From Silene conica (Eukaryota; Streptophyta; Magnoliopsida; Caryophyllales; Caryophyllaceae): a stretch of DNA of 64,000 nucleotides. The stretch lies in NCBI GenBank assembly GCA_029255685.2, contig CM055312.2, forward strand, positions 8,022,649-8,086,648. The letters are read 5' to 3'. This document shows positions 54,945-64,000 of the stretch, piece after piece. The first letter of the stretch is position 1; every line of letters starts with the position of its first letter. The notes beneath the pieces are model-generated. The model was given only the letters and a program-made list of their open reading frames with translations. It did no database searches and had not been told where the DNA came from. The position numbers and the translations under genes were made by a program.

Positions 54945-56414
54945 ATGTCTACTATTTCTGATAATCTTCAGCCAGCAGCACACCACCTTCCCCAGGGATT
55001 TACTCTCCCCTATATAATTGATATCCCCCATATCGATTTGGTGGAGCAAAGTCAGTTTGCAGGCTTACTAGATGAGGACCCTTTAAAGCATTTGGAGCTA
55101 TTTACAGATTATTGTTGTTCCATATCCGTACCGGCTGGAGTGGCGCTAGATAAGGTTAAGGAGACGTTGTTTATTTTCTCCTTGAAAGATTCTGCGCGTG
55201 ATTGGATCCGCTACCTTGATAGGGTAGCGGCTAAAATTACAGATTGGACATCTCTGGCATTGGCTTTTTGCAAGCAGTACTTTTCGCCGGCAAAAACCGA
55301 TGCTATGAGAGATCAAATTTATAATTTCCAGCAAGGACCCGATGAGAAATTTCCTGAAGCGTGGGCCCGTTTTAAGAAGTTGGTTCGATCCGTTCCTCAC
55401 CACGGCTTTGAGGAGTGGTACCTTTGCCACCGATTCTATAGCTCTTTGTATGATGACTACAGAGCCATCCTTGATTCAGCTACAATTGGTAGATTTTATA
55501 ATGTAGCTCCTGACAAGGGTTGGGTTACTATTGAGGAGTTAGCGGTTCATAGAGGTGAAAATGGAAATTCATGTGGGGATTCATTGAAAACAAATATTGA
55601 AATAAGTCATGTTTCCGCAATTGAAGCATCCAATAACGCCCGTTCCGAAGAACTTGAGAAAGCTTATGAGGAACCAGCCCCAAAGGATGATTCTGTCGCA
55701 GCTCAGGTAGAAGAAACTGATCCCGTGCACAGGTCAGAAGGTCGACCGACCACAACATCAGGTCGACCGACTTCGACACCTGACGTGAGATCAGTCTCTG
55801 CAGAACAGGAAATTTTCGATGATACGGAGTCTGGTCGACTGACCGCTATACCAGGTCGACCGACCACTGTTACTGAGCAGAATGCAGTTTCTATTCCCGA
55901 ATCGCTGGATCCTTCCCTCATTCAAGACCTCACCAGTGTTCCTGAGCAAATTGTGGATTCGCCTCCTGAGCTACCTAACTCTCCTTTCATCAATGACTCG
56001 ACGGAGATTCCGAAGTTAAAAGAGCCAAAGATTGTTGATTCTGCGGCAAGCATTGCAGTCCCGTATCCGGATCATATGGAGAAAGTAGAGTTGGAACATC
56101 AGCTCGGAAAAATCTTGGAGATCGTCAAGGGCCTTGAGCTTAAGAGAAAATTAGAGGACCATCCTATTATTTCTGTTGTTGCAGGTCATGGTAAAAAGGG
56201 CATAGGAGATCCTGGTGATACTAGTGAGACAAAATTAGAGCAAGCTGCTGAAGAAGACCGGCCGGGCAAAGTAAAGAAGCGTATCATAGCTTATGCGACA
56301 CCAGATACCCTTCCTCCGGCTAGGCTTGTTGTTTGGAGGCCCGGAGTAGCGGTCCATACTGCTGAAAGGACCTATTTTAGCCAAGTGCCTTACTTTGGGG
56401 TATCTTGCTACTAA
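54945..56414 (+). CDS. ATH2 gag (Retrotrans_gag) with in-frame GRPT repeats
   Basis: 489 residues from ATG 54945 (first Met of the frame) to TAA 56412-56414. Residues about 40-190 match Retrotrans_gag: LLDEDPLKHLELFTDYC, FSLKDSARDWI, FCKQYFSPAKT, FPEAWARFKKLV and HRFYSSLYDDYRAILD. The acidic linker carries GRPTTTSGRPTST (about residues 267-279) and GRLTAIPGRPTT (about 298-309), coded by the 33-bp DNA modules. There is no zinc knuckle and no pol. The frame is intact, so capsid protein could still be made. Confidence 0.85.
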   Translation: MSTISDNLQPAAHHLPQGFTLPYIIDIPHIDLVEQSQFAGLLDEDPLKHLELFTDYCCSISVPAGVALDKVKETLFIFSLKDSARDWIRYLDRVAAKITDWTSLALAFCKQYFSPAKTDAMRDQIYNFQQGPDEKFPEAWARFKKLVRSVPHHGFEEWYLCHRFYSSLYDDYRAILDSATIGRFYNVAPDKGWVTIEELAVHRGENGNSCGDSLKTNIEISHVSAIEASNNARSEELEKAYEEPAPKDDSVAAQVEETDPVHRSEGRPTTTSGRPTSTPDVRSVSAEQEIFDDTESGRLTAIPGRPTTVTEQNAVSIPESLDPSLIQDLTSVPEQIVDSPPELPNSPFINDSTEIPKLKEPKIVDSAASIAVPYPDHMEKVELEHQLGKILEIVKGLELKRKLEDHPIISVVAGHGKKGIGDPGDTSETKLEQAAEEDRPGKVKKRIIAYATPDTLPPARLVVWRPGVAVHTAERTYFSQVPYFGVSCY

Positions 56415-58370
56415 GTCTTAGTGCTAATCCAGTATTTTATTTCAGTTTCTGTTAGACTATTTTTTTTCTTTTTCTTTTTTTACTTTTTGCTTTTAGACTT
56501 AGACTCTTTTTGCTGTTGTTGCTCTGTTTTGAGACATTTTAGACTTGGTTCTGGGATCTTGCGCATTTGTTGGGCGCATATTTAATGCTTTTTCAGGTTT
56601 TACGAAGAAACGAAAACCGCTGTGCAGCAGAGAGGTCGACCGACCTAAAATATGGGTCGGTCGACCCACCCGTCCGTCACAGCCTGTTCGTTTCTTCCTC
56701 GGGAATCGCGCAACCATCTTGGGTACTTGAGTGGCACTGCTAGCCACCAAAACCTCACAGCTTACGCTGGTTTGGGGAGGTTTTTTCACGCACTTCATAA
56801 CCCAGTGAGTTCTTTCCAGTTTTTCCTTAGTTTTTATTTTCCTTGCATCTTTCTTTTAATTTTGTGAAACCTTTACTTAGGCTAATGCACAATGGGGACA
56901 TTGTGCGGGTTGGTTTGGGGAATGGTTTCGTGTCACATGCATTGCATTCTGTCACACGTTTATTGCATTTCCGTATTGCATTATTCCTTTCTTTATTTTC
57001 CTTGCATATACAAAAATCCAAAAAAATTCAAAAAATTCAAAAATTCCAAAAAAATGCACGTTTATTTTAGCATATAGGTCGAGTCGGAACGAGAGTATTT
57101 CAAGGATGATTTATGCTATTTCACATGTCTATGCCTTTACCTTGCCTTGTCAACTTGTTTTAGTATGAAAGTCTTTTGCATATCTACGAGTTTTTGTCAA
57201 TTTGTATATCTTGAGACTTGACTTATACCTTGGCAACCTACTATACATTCTGAGTTTAGAGCTTATTTCCTGGTTTCATTTTTAAACCAGTTGTCTAGGA
57301 TGTGAGTAGTACTCCCCTTGGAACATGTTACATCAATATGCATAAACATGAACTTGAATTGCTATATACTTGTTTTACTTTCTCGTTTTGTGAGTCTTGA
57401 TACGTGCATTTGGGATCCCTTTTCTCATATTTACCCATAAGCTTCACATAGCCAAAATTGCCTTTTTATTCCCCCAAAAAACTACATCCCGTACTTAGCC
57501 TACCCTTCCAAGCTAGTATTTGTGGTCTTTGGTTTATTTTTTGAGGCATCTTGGTTTTGTATGCTATCATGAGCAAAAAGAGAAAAGAAAGAAAGAAAGC
57601 AAGAAAAGAAAAAGAACAGAAAAATTCAAAAAAAGAAAGAAAGAAAAGAAAAACGAAAAAATAATAATATACAGTGGAGTCAGTCGACCGACCACCATCA
57701 TAGGTCGGCCGACCAACTGACAGAATCAGTGTCAAAATTTCGTTCAAAAAAACCCTTTTCTTTTATATGTTATCACTCCCGTACTTCATTCAAAATATTT
57801 GGGAGTCCTTTTCTATATAATGTGAGAGTTGTGCTACAAAAAGAACACTTTCTTACTATCAAAAAGTTGTGAAATATGTTGTTGGGAATCGGTTTTACTA
57901 GCTTGGCTACTAACCCCACATATCCAAAAACATCTTAACCACTTTTACCTTTTACCTCACATATCTTTCATTACCTCAATTGCATGTATCTAGGCCACTT
58001 AAATGAGATTGTTATACAAAGTTGTAGAATTCTTGTTCATGTTAGATTGTAGGCATGTTTCCATGGGTCGCAGTTAGGTGAGCGTCATTACAAATTTACT
58101 TCTTTCTATCTTTTACATATACTCACCCTTTGCTTCATGAGTGTCCCGAGCGTACCGCGAGAGTCCATAGTATAAAGTCTCTATAGTCTCTAGTGTTGCA
58201 AGTTTTGACAACACCATAACTCGTTTGCATGATTTAAATGCTTTCTCATTTTGTACTTAGCATTGGTTTAGGCTTACATGTAAATTTCGCTCTGAGATTG
58301 AAATCGTTCCATTAGTTAAGATCGAGTCTATTTCTTGCTTGAGGGCAAACAAGGGTTGGTTTGGGGAATT
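56415..58370 (+). other. ATH2 non-coding interior
   Basis: Holds 12-9-12 modules at 56634-56666 and 57682-57714, the perfect hairpin GCACAATG-GGGA-CATTGTGC at 56887-56906 followed by GGTTGGTTTGGGGAATGG, a purine tract of AAAGAAAG units at about 57572-57662, and the polypurine tract at the end. The order matches the ATH1 interior. Confidence 0.7.
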
Positions 58371-59008
58371 TGATGCGTGCCTATTTTATGATGTTTTACA
58401 TCTATTTTTACACGCATTTTGTCGCTCATTTACTATGTTTTAGCCTTTATTTCCCAACAATTGTCTACTTTCGTATTTTTATGCTCTTTTGCAGATTTAT
58501 GCGGAAAAGGGACGATTTTATACCAAATTTATGCCCTCGGGACTTTTTATGACTAAGGACAAGAAGGAACGAAGCCTAGCGCATATTTCAAGGCCTAAAG
58601 ATAGCTTTAACAAGCAAAGAATCGATCCACGACATTGCAGCCTGTTTCAAATGGCTATATCTCGAGTTCTAGAGCTGATAATAGAGTGATTCCAGTTGGA
58701 GGTGAAATCTTATCCTCTTAGCTTTCCAACGCCGCGAGAATCGCTTGATTACGATAAGTAACGAAGAAATGGCAGCTGTTTTAAGATCGACGCGCGCTGC
58801 AGTCCCGACAATCAGGTCGACCGACCTACTAACTGGGTCGACCGACCACAGCACAAACCCAGAAGTTTCCGCGAAGCCCATTAAAGTGTTTAGGTCATTG
58901 GGAAACTCTTTATTTCCATCTATTTAAGCTGAATTTCGTGATTAGGGTTATTCATTCAGCTTTACCTATCAAATCTCACATCTAGTTTTAGTTTTAATCT
59001 TTCCATAA
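58371..59008 (+). repeat. ATH2 3' LTR, upstream part
   Basis: Starts TGATGCGTGCC right after the polypurine tract. It carries a 12-9-12 module at 58815-58847 and ends in CCATAA, where TAA is the CACTA target copy. Its continuation should lie just past the window end. Confidence 0.8.
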
Positions 59009-59605
59009 CACTACAACGAAAACTTAATCGGGCGACAAATATTGGCGACTGAAAGCCGTCGCCAAACACCTATTGGCGACGGACAACAGTCGCCAACAAC
59101 TTGTCGCTGACTTTTGTCGTCAAAAAAACTCGGGCGACTGAAATCCGTCGCCAAATTTGGCGACAGCAGAGGTAGTCGCCATAGGTACAATTTGGCGACA
59201 GAAATAGCAGTCGCCAAATTGGCGACAGAAACTGAGTAGTCGCCAAATTGGCAACAGAAAATCCGTCGCTAATTCCTTTGTTCCGTCGCCAATGCTCCTG
59301 ACTTTCCAGGGGCTTTGGTTTTCTGTGCTCTGTTTTGGCGACTGAATTCAGTCGCCATTACATCATTTCAGTCGCCAAAATTCCTGGGCATTTTTCATAA
59401 AAATCATTTCGTTTCTGCCAAATCCAATACGAAATAATTTCAATACACCTGCAACCAGAAAGTAACCAGCAATTGGTGACGAACACCTTTTGAAACAACA
59501 ACCAAATCTCCTTTTATAGAAAAAGAGAACCGTTATCAAATTACAAGAACACGTTAACTAAACTAATAAATCTCCACGTTCGACAATTTTTCCTAAGTTA
59601 CTAAA

Positions 59606-61195
59606 CTAATTAACTGCTTGAAATCCCATGCTAGCTCCACTACCGTCGCCTCCCTTTCCTCTTGGATCATTAGGATCTTCATTAAATGGCCGTGAACCGG
59701 GGTTGCAAGAGTAGAAATATGTCTCCATGGCTTTAAGACGTTCTCTCATCAACCACATATCCTCATCTCTTTCCGCATTTGCGGCTCTTTCTTTCTCAAG
59801 TTGCGATTGCAATTGACTTACAATAGACGGCTCATAGGTTTGTCGCGGCTCATATGAGGACCTTCTAGCCGGTTCTTTGTAAAACACCCCATGAGCTTGT
59901 CCAGCCCCATATACCATACCCTTCTTGTAACCATCCACCAATTTGAACAAAATTTCATTATCATCCCGCTCAGGGTGGGCCTCTTTCTCTGCCTCATATT
60001 TCTCCTATAACATTAAGAAAACTATTATTAGTTAAGCAAAAACAATCATTGACGAAGGTAACAAAAAAACATCATTAGTTGAGAGAAACTATCTTACATA
60101 TAACTCTTTGTCCTTCGCCTTAATCCAGATTCTTCTCTGCGTCTTTTCGTTGACCTTGGAATGCGTGTCAAGGAAAAGTTCGGGCATCGTCATCATCGGC
60201 TTCTTGCCGCCGTCTTTGTTGCCGCCGTCGTTGTTGCTGCTATCCTTCTTCTTCTTCCCTCCCTAAATAGGGAAAATTGTTAATATAAGAAGTATAGTAT
60301 ATTCATTCAAAAAAGAGTATTCATTCAAGACTTACACTAAAAATACGCGTCAAAAATGATCGTGATCCCCCGTGATGGGTAGGCTCGACCTCCGCATCTT
60401 TCTTCCCTCTTCTTTTGTTCATCTTCTTTTGAGCGGACACGGCTTGGAACTCGGGAGTCTCGCGTCGCTTCATGAGATCTTGATATTTCTCACCTACAAT
60501 TAAAAAGTATGTTAGTAGTATTAAGATATTTCATTAATTCTTGTATTTACAAGTGACAAAACTTATATATTACATGTACCTTTTAGATGATTCGGTTCCT
60601 TCTTTCTTGTAACAATCTTGTAGATATAGTCTCTATATCTTGTTTTACCAACTTCATGGTATCTCTCAAGGACGGATTGTTCATGTTCAGGAGCCCAATA
60701 GAAAGATTGCTACACAAAAAAAAAAACAGTTAATGTAATTAGTAGTTAGCTTAATGAGTTAAAAAACAACTAACTATAATTAATGCAATTACCCGATACG
60801 CATTGAACCAAGCTTCTTTTTGAGCCTTGCTAGCTTTCCCCCAAGAAGTAGGCACAGGACCTAACAAGTTCTCCTTTGTGCTAGCAACGACCCCTCGACG
60901 AGGAGTCTGATGTCTAAACCTGTAACAGAAATTGTTAATTAAAACAAATCATTTTATTACTTTAAAAATTGAATAATACACATATAATAAACAACAACAC
61001 TTACCATAGTCCCGCCGGATCAAGTATAATCCGGTTATCCTGGGTGTACTGAATCGGTATACCATCGTCCGAGTCGTCATCCACTTGAGGCTCAATCTGT
61101 ACCTCCTCTTCTACTGGTTCCTCTTCTTCTTGCACGGATGAAATATTAGCACGATTACTGCCACCGCCTCGCACTCTACCTCGACCTCCTGCCAT
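59606..61195 (-). CDS. CACTA second protein (plant transposase Ptta/En/Spm, Transposase_24-like)
   Basis: Several exons on the minus strand. Exon 1, 61195-61006, begins MAGGRGRVRGGGS, is acidic, and ends ILDPAGLW before GTAAGT. Exon 2, about 60919-60795, reads FRHQTPRRGVVAS and TSWGKASKAQKEAWFNAYR. Further blocks carry WAPEHEQSVLERYHE and YIYKIVTRKKEPNHLK (about 60710-60590), GEKYQDLMKRRETPEF (about 60494-60340), FLDTHSKVNEKTQRRIW (about 60260-60098), and the last exon EKYEAEKEAHPERDD to a coiled-coil QSQLEKERAANAERDED, ending 59606. The conserved TH-x-RR-W surroundings fit Transposase_24. It probably acts as the DNA-binding partner. Exon ends other than the first are approximate. Confidence 0.7.
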
Positions 61196-61292
61196 CTACA
61201 ATCACATAAATGAAAATATTAGTAGGAGAAGAAAAAACATCAAATAAACATATCAAGCATGAATTTAAATTGTACAACTATTATATACCAAA

Positions 61293-63060
61293 TTAATCAT
61301 CATCCTCATCCTCTTCTAGATCTTCATCATCATCATCACCAACATCCTCATCCTCATCCTCATCCTCATTGTCATCATCATCACCAACATCGTCATCATC
61401 ATGCACTCTCACTACTTCTTCAACTTCCTCCCATATTTCTTCCAACTCAATATTCATAGTCTCATTATCCTCCTCCTCTTCCAACTCATCATCATCTTCA
61501 TCTTCATTATCATGAATGATTTCGTCTGTTGGAGACAAAATTGTCCCATTTGTTACTATTTCTTCTTGAAAAAAGGAGGTATCAATTTGTGATCGTGCCT
61601 TTGTCTTAATGACTGCCCACCATGCCTTACTATTTCTATCATTTGTCGTGCTTGGATAGGAAGCGAAATACACTTGTTGAGCCTGATGTGCAAGTATAAA
61701 TGGATCATACTTAGGGTATGTTCGGGTACGATTCACTTCTACAAGCTTGTAACATTCATGTGTTCTCATTCCAGCCGGGGAATTATCCTTCCACTCAATC
61801 TTGAATAAGGTAGTCTTGTAAGCTCGATCACGACCATTGTAAGACATCTCAAAAATGTCCTCTATAATACCATAGTATTCGTGGTCATCAACGGAAGAAA
61901 TAGTAACACCATAATTGCATCTAGCCTTACCCTTACCATGGTCGAATGTGTGGAAATTAAATCCATTAACTGAATATCGGTTCCGCGTCTTAACCAAGCG
62001 TGAAGGACCGAAGGCTAAACTCCTTATCAAATCATCTTGGATATTGAACTCAAGCACATGGTTCAGAAACCATTTTGGGAATTTGTCTTCATGTTTATCC
62101 CAAACATCATCCCTACTTACATTAGGATGTTCCTTAATGAAATCATCCACAAACTTCGTTTCATATGGCTCTAAGATCTCGCTATTTGATAGAACGTATA
62201 AGTGAGCACGATTGTATTCCTTGTCATCCAAATATCTCGTTCCACCTTTAGAGGAACAACCTTCACCATCTTGAGTTTGAAAAAAACTCGGGTATACTTG
62301 TATCAACTTCATCTGCTTCATCAAGATTCAAGTTTTTTGCTTTGGTTTCTATATGTTTTTCAAAGTAGAGAGAACAAAAATTTGCAATCTCTTCCGTTAA
62401 ATAGGCATTGCATATAGAACCTTCAATCTTTGCTTTGTTTCCAATCTTTTTCTTCAAATGATTAAGAAACCTATATATAATTCATTACGTTGTTGTTAAT
62501 TAAAGTTTGTAATATATTAGTTAATCTAAAATTTCAAAAATATGTAATACTCTTAGTATATTACCTTTCAAATGGATACATCCATCTATATTGAACGGGT
62601 CCTCCAACTTTGGCTTCGTAGGGCAAATGGACCGGTAGATGCTCCATTGAGTTGAAAAATGAAGGGGGAAAGATCATCTCAAGCTTACATAATATTAGTG
62701 GTATTTGATCTTCAAGGCATCAACAACCATATCTCTATATGGGTTATCGTCAACATGTTCGATGTGAGGTTGTTCGTGATTTGGGGAATAGGCTTCTCCA
62801 TGAGAAATCCAATTATAATAATTTGGACGAAACCCATTTGTGTAGAGATGTTCTTGTACCTCAATGACATATATGTATTTCATATTTCGACATTTGCTAC
62901 AAGGACACCTAAGTTTATTTTCTAACGAGTCATATTCCTCTTGTTGCTTAGCAAACTCAATAAACTCGGCAACCCCCTCTATAAACCTAGCATTAGAACG
63001 TCTCTTCTTAATATCTAATAACCCTCCATCATACATCCATGAACGTTCCAATCTCTTCAT
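61293..63060 (-). pseudogene. CACTA TNP2-like transposase, internally deleted and frameshifted
   Basis: ATG at 63060. The N-terminal Transpos_assoc domain is present (RSWMYDGGLLDIKKR, CPCSKCRN, HLYTNGFRPNYYNWISHGE). At about 62715 it passes directly into LEDQIPLILCKLEMIFPPSF and VGGPVQYRWMYPFER of DUF4218, in another frame. The Transposase_21 catalytic domain that should lie between is absent. A T-run near 62282 shifts the frame again before DUF4216 (GIIEDIFEMSY, LFKIEWKDNS, FILAHQAQQVYF). A long Asp/Glu tail ends at 61293. It cannot catalyse transposition; it may depend on a relative. Confidence 0.82.
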
Positions 63061-63760
63061 TTTAATCTAAACAAAAAAACCCAAAAAACAATTTTCAACA
63101 CTAAAATTACATATATCTAAATTAAAATTACACTCACTTAATTGAAGAACAACCTCAATCACATAATAATAACAATTTATTAACAACAAGTTCCAATTAT
63201 ACAATTAACCACAAACTTATAAGCTAATTTAAGACGGTCTTAATAAGCTAGTATAATCTAACTAACATCCTAATAAGCTATTAAACATCCTAATCGACTA
63301 CTTTAATCTAATTAACCAACATCAATAAGGCTAACAACATCATCATCTTCAAACTTCTTATAAACCCTAACCCACAATTATCTAATTAATATGCTAATTG
63401 GCTTCTAATACCTAATTAATCACAACCTAATAAGCTAAGACGGTCTTAATAACCTACTACAATCACTAAATGCACAAAACAAACCAACAATCAAACAAAA
63501 AATTGAAATTGAAATTGAAATACAAAAGAGTATACAAACCTTAAATGGGTTGAATGAAGGTGAGAACAAGTAGGGTGGTGGTGGTGGTGGCCGGAATCCG
63601 GTGACAGTGGTGTTGAGGGTGGCCGGAACACGTAGGGTAGGGTGGTGGTGGTGGTGGTTTTCGCAAGTTGGTGAGGATTCGTGTGTTTGTGTGTTTGTGT
63701 GTTTGTGTAATTGCGAATAAGGAGAGGGACTGAACTGCGGTTCTGTTTCTATATCGCAAA
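63061..63760. other. CACTA 5' non-coding region
   Basis: AT-rich leader and promoter side of the minus-strand TNP2-like gene. AAGACGGTCTTA words occur at about 63232 and 63438. A (GGT)n-rich stretch lies at 63560-63660. No gene. Confidence 0.45.
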
Positions 63761-64000
63761 TTGGCGACGGATACGTGAAATTGGCGACAGACTATTTCAG
63801 TCGCCAAATTTAGCGACGGCTTTTCTGTCGCCAAATTGTAAAATCAGTCGCCCGATTGTGTCGGTAGTGGGAAATTTGGGGAAAAAGTTCAGTCGCCAAA
63901 TTGGCGACTAATTTCAGTCGCCCGAGTATTTATTTAGTCGCCAAATTGGCGACAGACCATTGCAGTCGCCAAATATTGTCGCCCGGTTCAGTTTTTCTTG

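Larger units (their letters stand above)
53796..59008 (+). mobile_element. ATH2: Athila-like LTR retrotransposon, gag only, 5' truncated
   Basis: Partial 5' LTR, primer-binding site, gag (54945-56414), non-coding interior, polypurine tract GGTTGGTTTGGGGAA at 58355-58369, and the first 638 bp of the 3' LTR, which starts TGATGCGTGCC. No protease, RT or integrase is present. LTR words such as AGCTTTCCAACGCC and AAGTAACGAAGAAATGGC are shared with ATH1, so the families are related. The 3' LTR is interrupted by the CACTA at 59009. Confidence 0.82.
59009..64000 (-). mobile_element. CACTA (En/Spm) transposon, catalytic core deleted
   Basis: Left end CACTACAACGAAAACTTAAT. The right end runs off the window 5 bp short of the TIR. 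TAA precedes the left end. Subterminal zones (about 59009-59390 and 63750-64000) are packed with GGCGAC and GTCGCC words in both orientations. Two minus-strand gene remains are visible: a TNP2-like gene (63060-61293) and a second multi-exon gene (61195-59606). The domain between the TNP2 N-terminal segment and DUF4218 is missing. Confidence 0.88.

Noticed and set aside
61259..61459. Histidine-rich plus-strand frame
   Set aside because: It is the complement of the Asp/Glu-rich tail of the CACTA TNP2-like gene.

Overview
The window is plant nuclear DNA, AT-rich with intron-split genes and a dense load of nested transposons. The Stowaway ends (CTCCCTCCGT-type), the recurrent TACTCCGTA words and the repeat families fit a Caryophyllales eudicot. 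That placement is inference; no marker gene in the window fixes the species.

Gene-bearing part (about 0.7-18.4 kb). A single-exon OVATE family protein (minus) lies at 0.7-1.2 kb. A three-exon, probably plastid-targeted DUF1279/FAM210-type membrane protein (plus) lies at 3.6-4.8 kb. Two head-to-tail E2F transcription factors (minus) lie at 5.7-11.4 and 13.6-18.3 kb. I rebuilt both E2F genes exon by exon: 14 coding exons each, the same intron phases, 450 and 449 residues, and a shared 33-bp block upstream of the start that looks like the core promoter. Introns and gaps hold Stowaway, hAT and Harbinger-like miniature elements.

Transposon-bearing part (about 20.5-64 kb). (1) A gag-remnant Athila-like LTR element, here ATH1, spans 20575-30726 with target duplication ATTAT. 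Its 5' LTR is split by a 4.8-kb PIF/Harbinger element (TTA duplication), which itself carries a GC-rich, broken non-LTR retrotransposon between TAA microsatellites. (2) Small hAT and Harbinger-like elements and one Helitron end follow at 30.8-32.5 kb. (3) A decayed L1-type LINE (33996-36976) is cut by the LTR of a Copia-like element lacking pol. (4) That Copia element is split by a very young Ty3/gypsy Tekay chromovirus (40157-50468, duplication GTGTA, nearly identical LTRs, one stop codon in pol). (5) A second Athila-like, gag-only element, ATH2, starts inside its 5' LTR at about 53.8 kb. A CACTA element sits in its 3' LTR from 59009 to beyond the window end, and the last 70 bp of the same CACTA end also occurs at the matching place in its 5' LTR.

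The most unusual content is non-coding architecture inside the LTR elements. ATH1 and ATH2 carry modules of two 12-mers separated by exactly 9 bp (21-bp period). The 12-mer differs between the two families but the geometry is the same, and in ATH2 the module even lies in frame inside gag. The Tekay LTR holds an array of about ten hairpins whose loop word is constant while the two arms vary together. I did not find either described from memory; that is a limit of recall, not proof of novelty. All alignments were made by eye.
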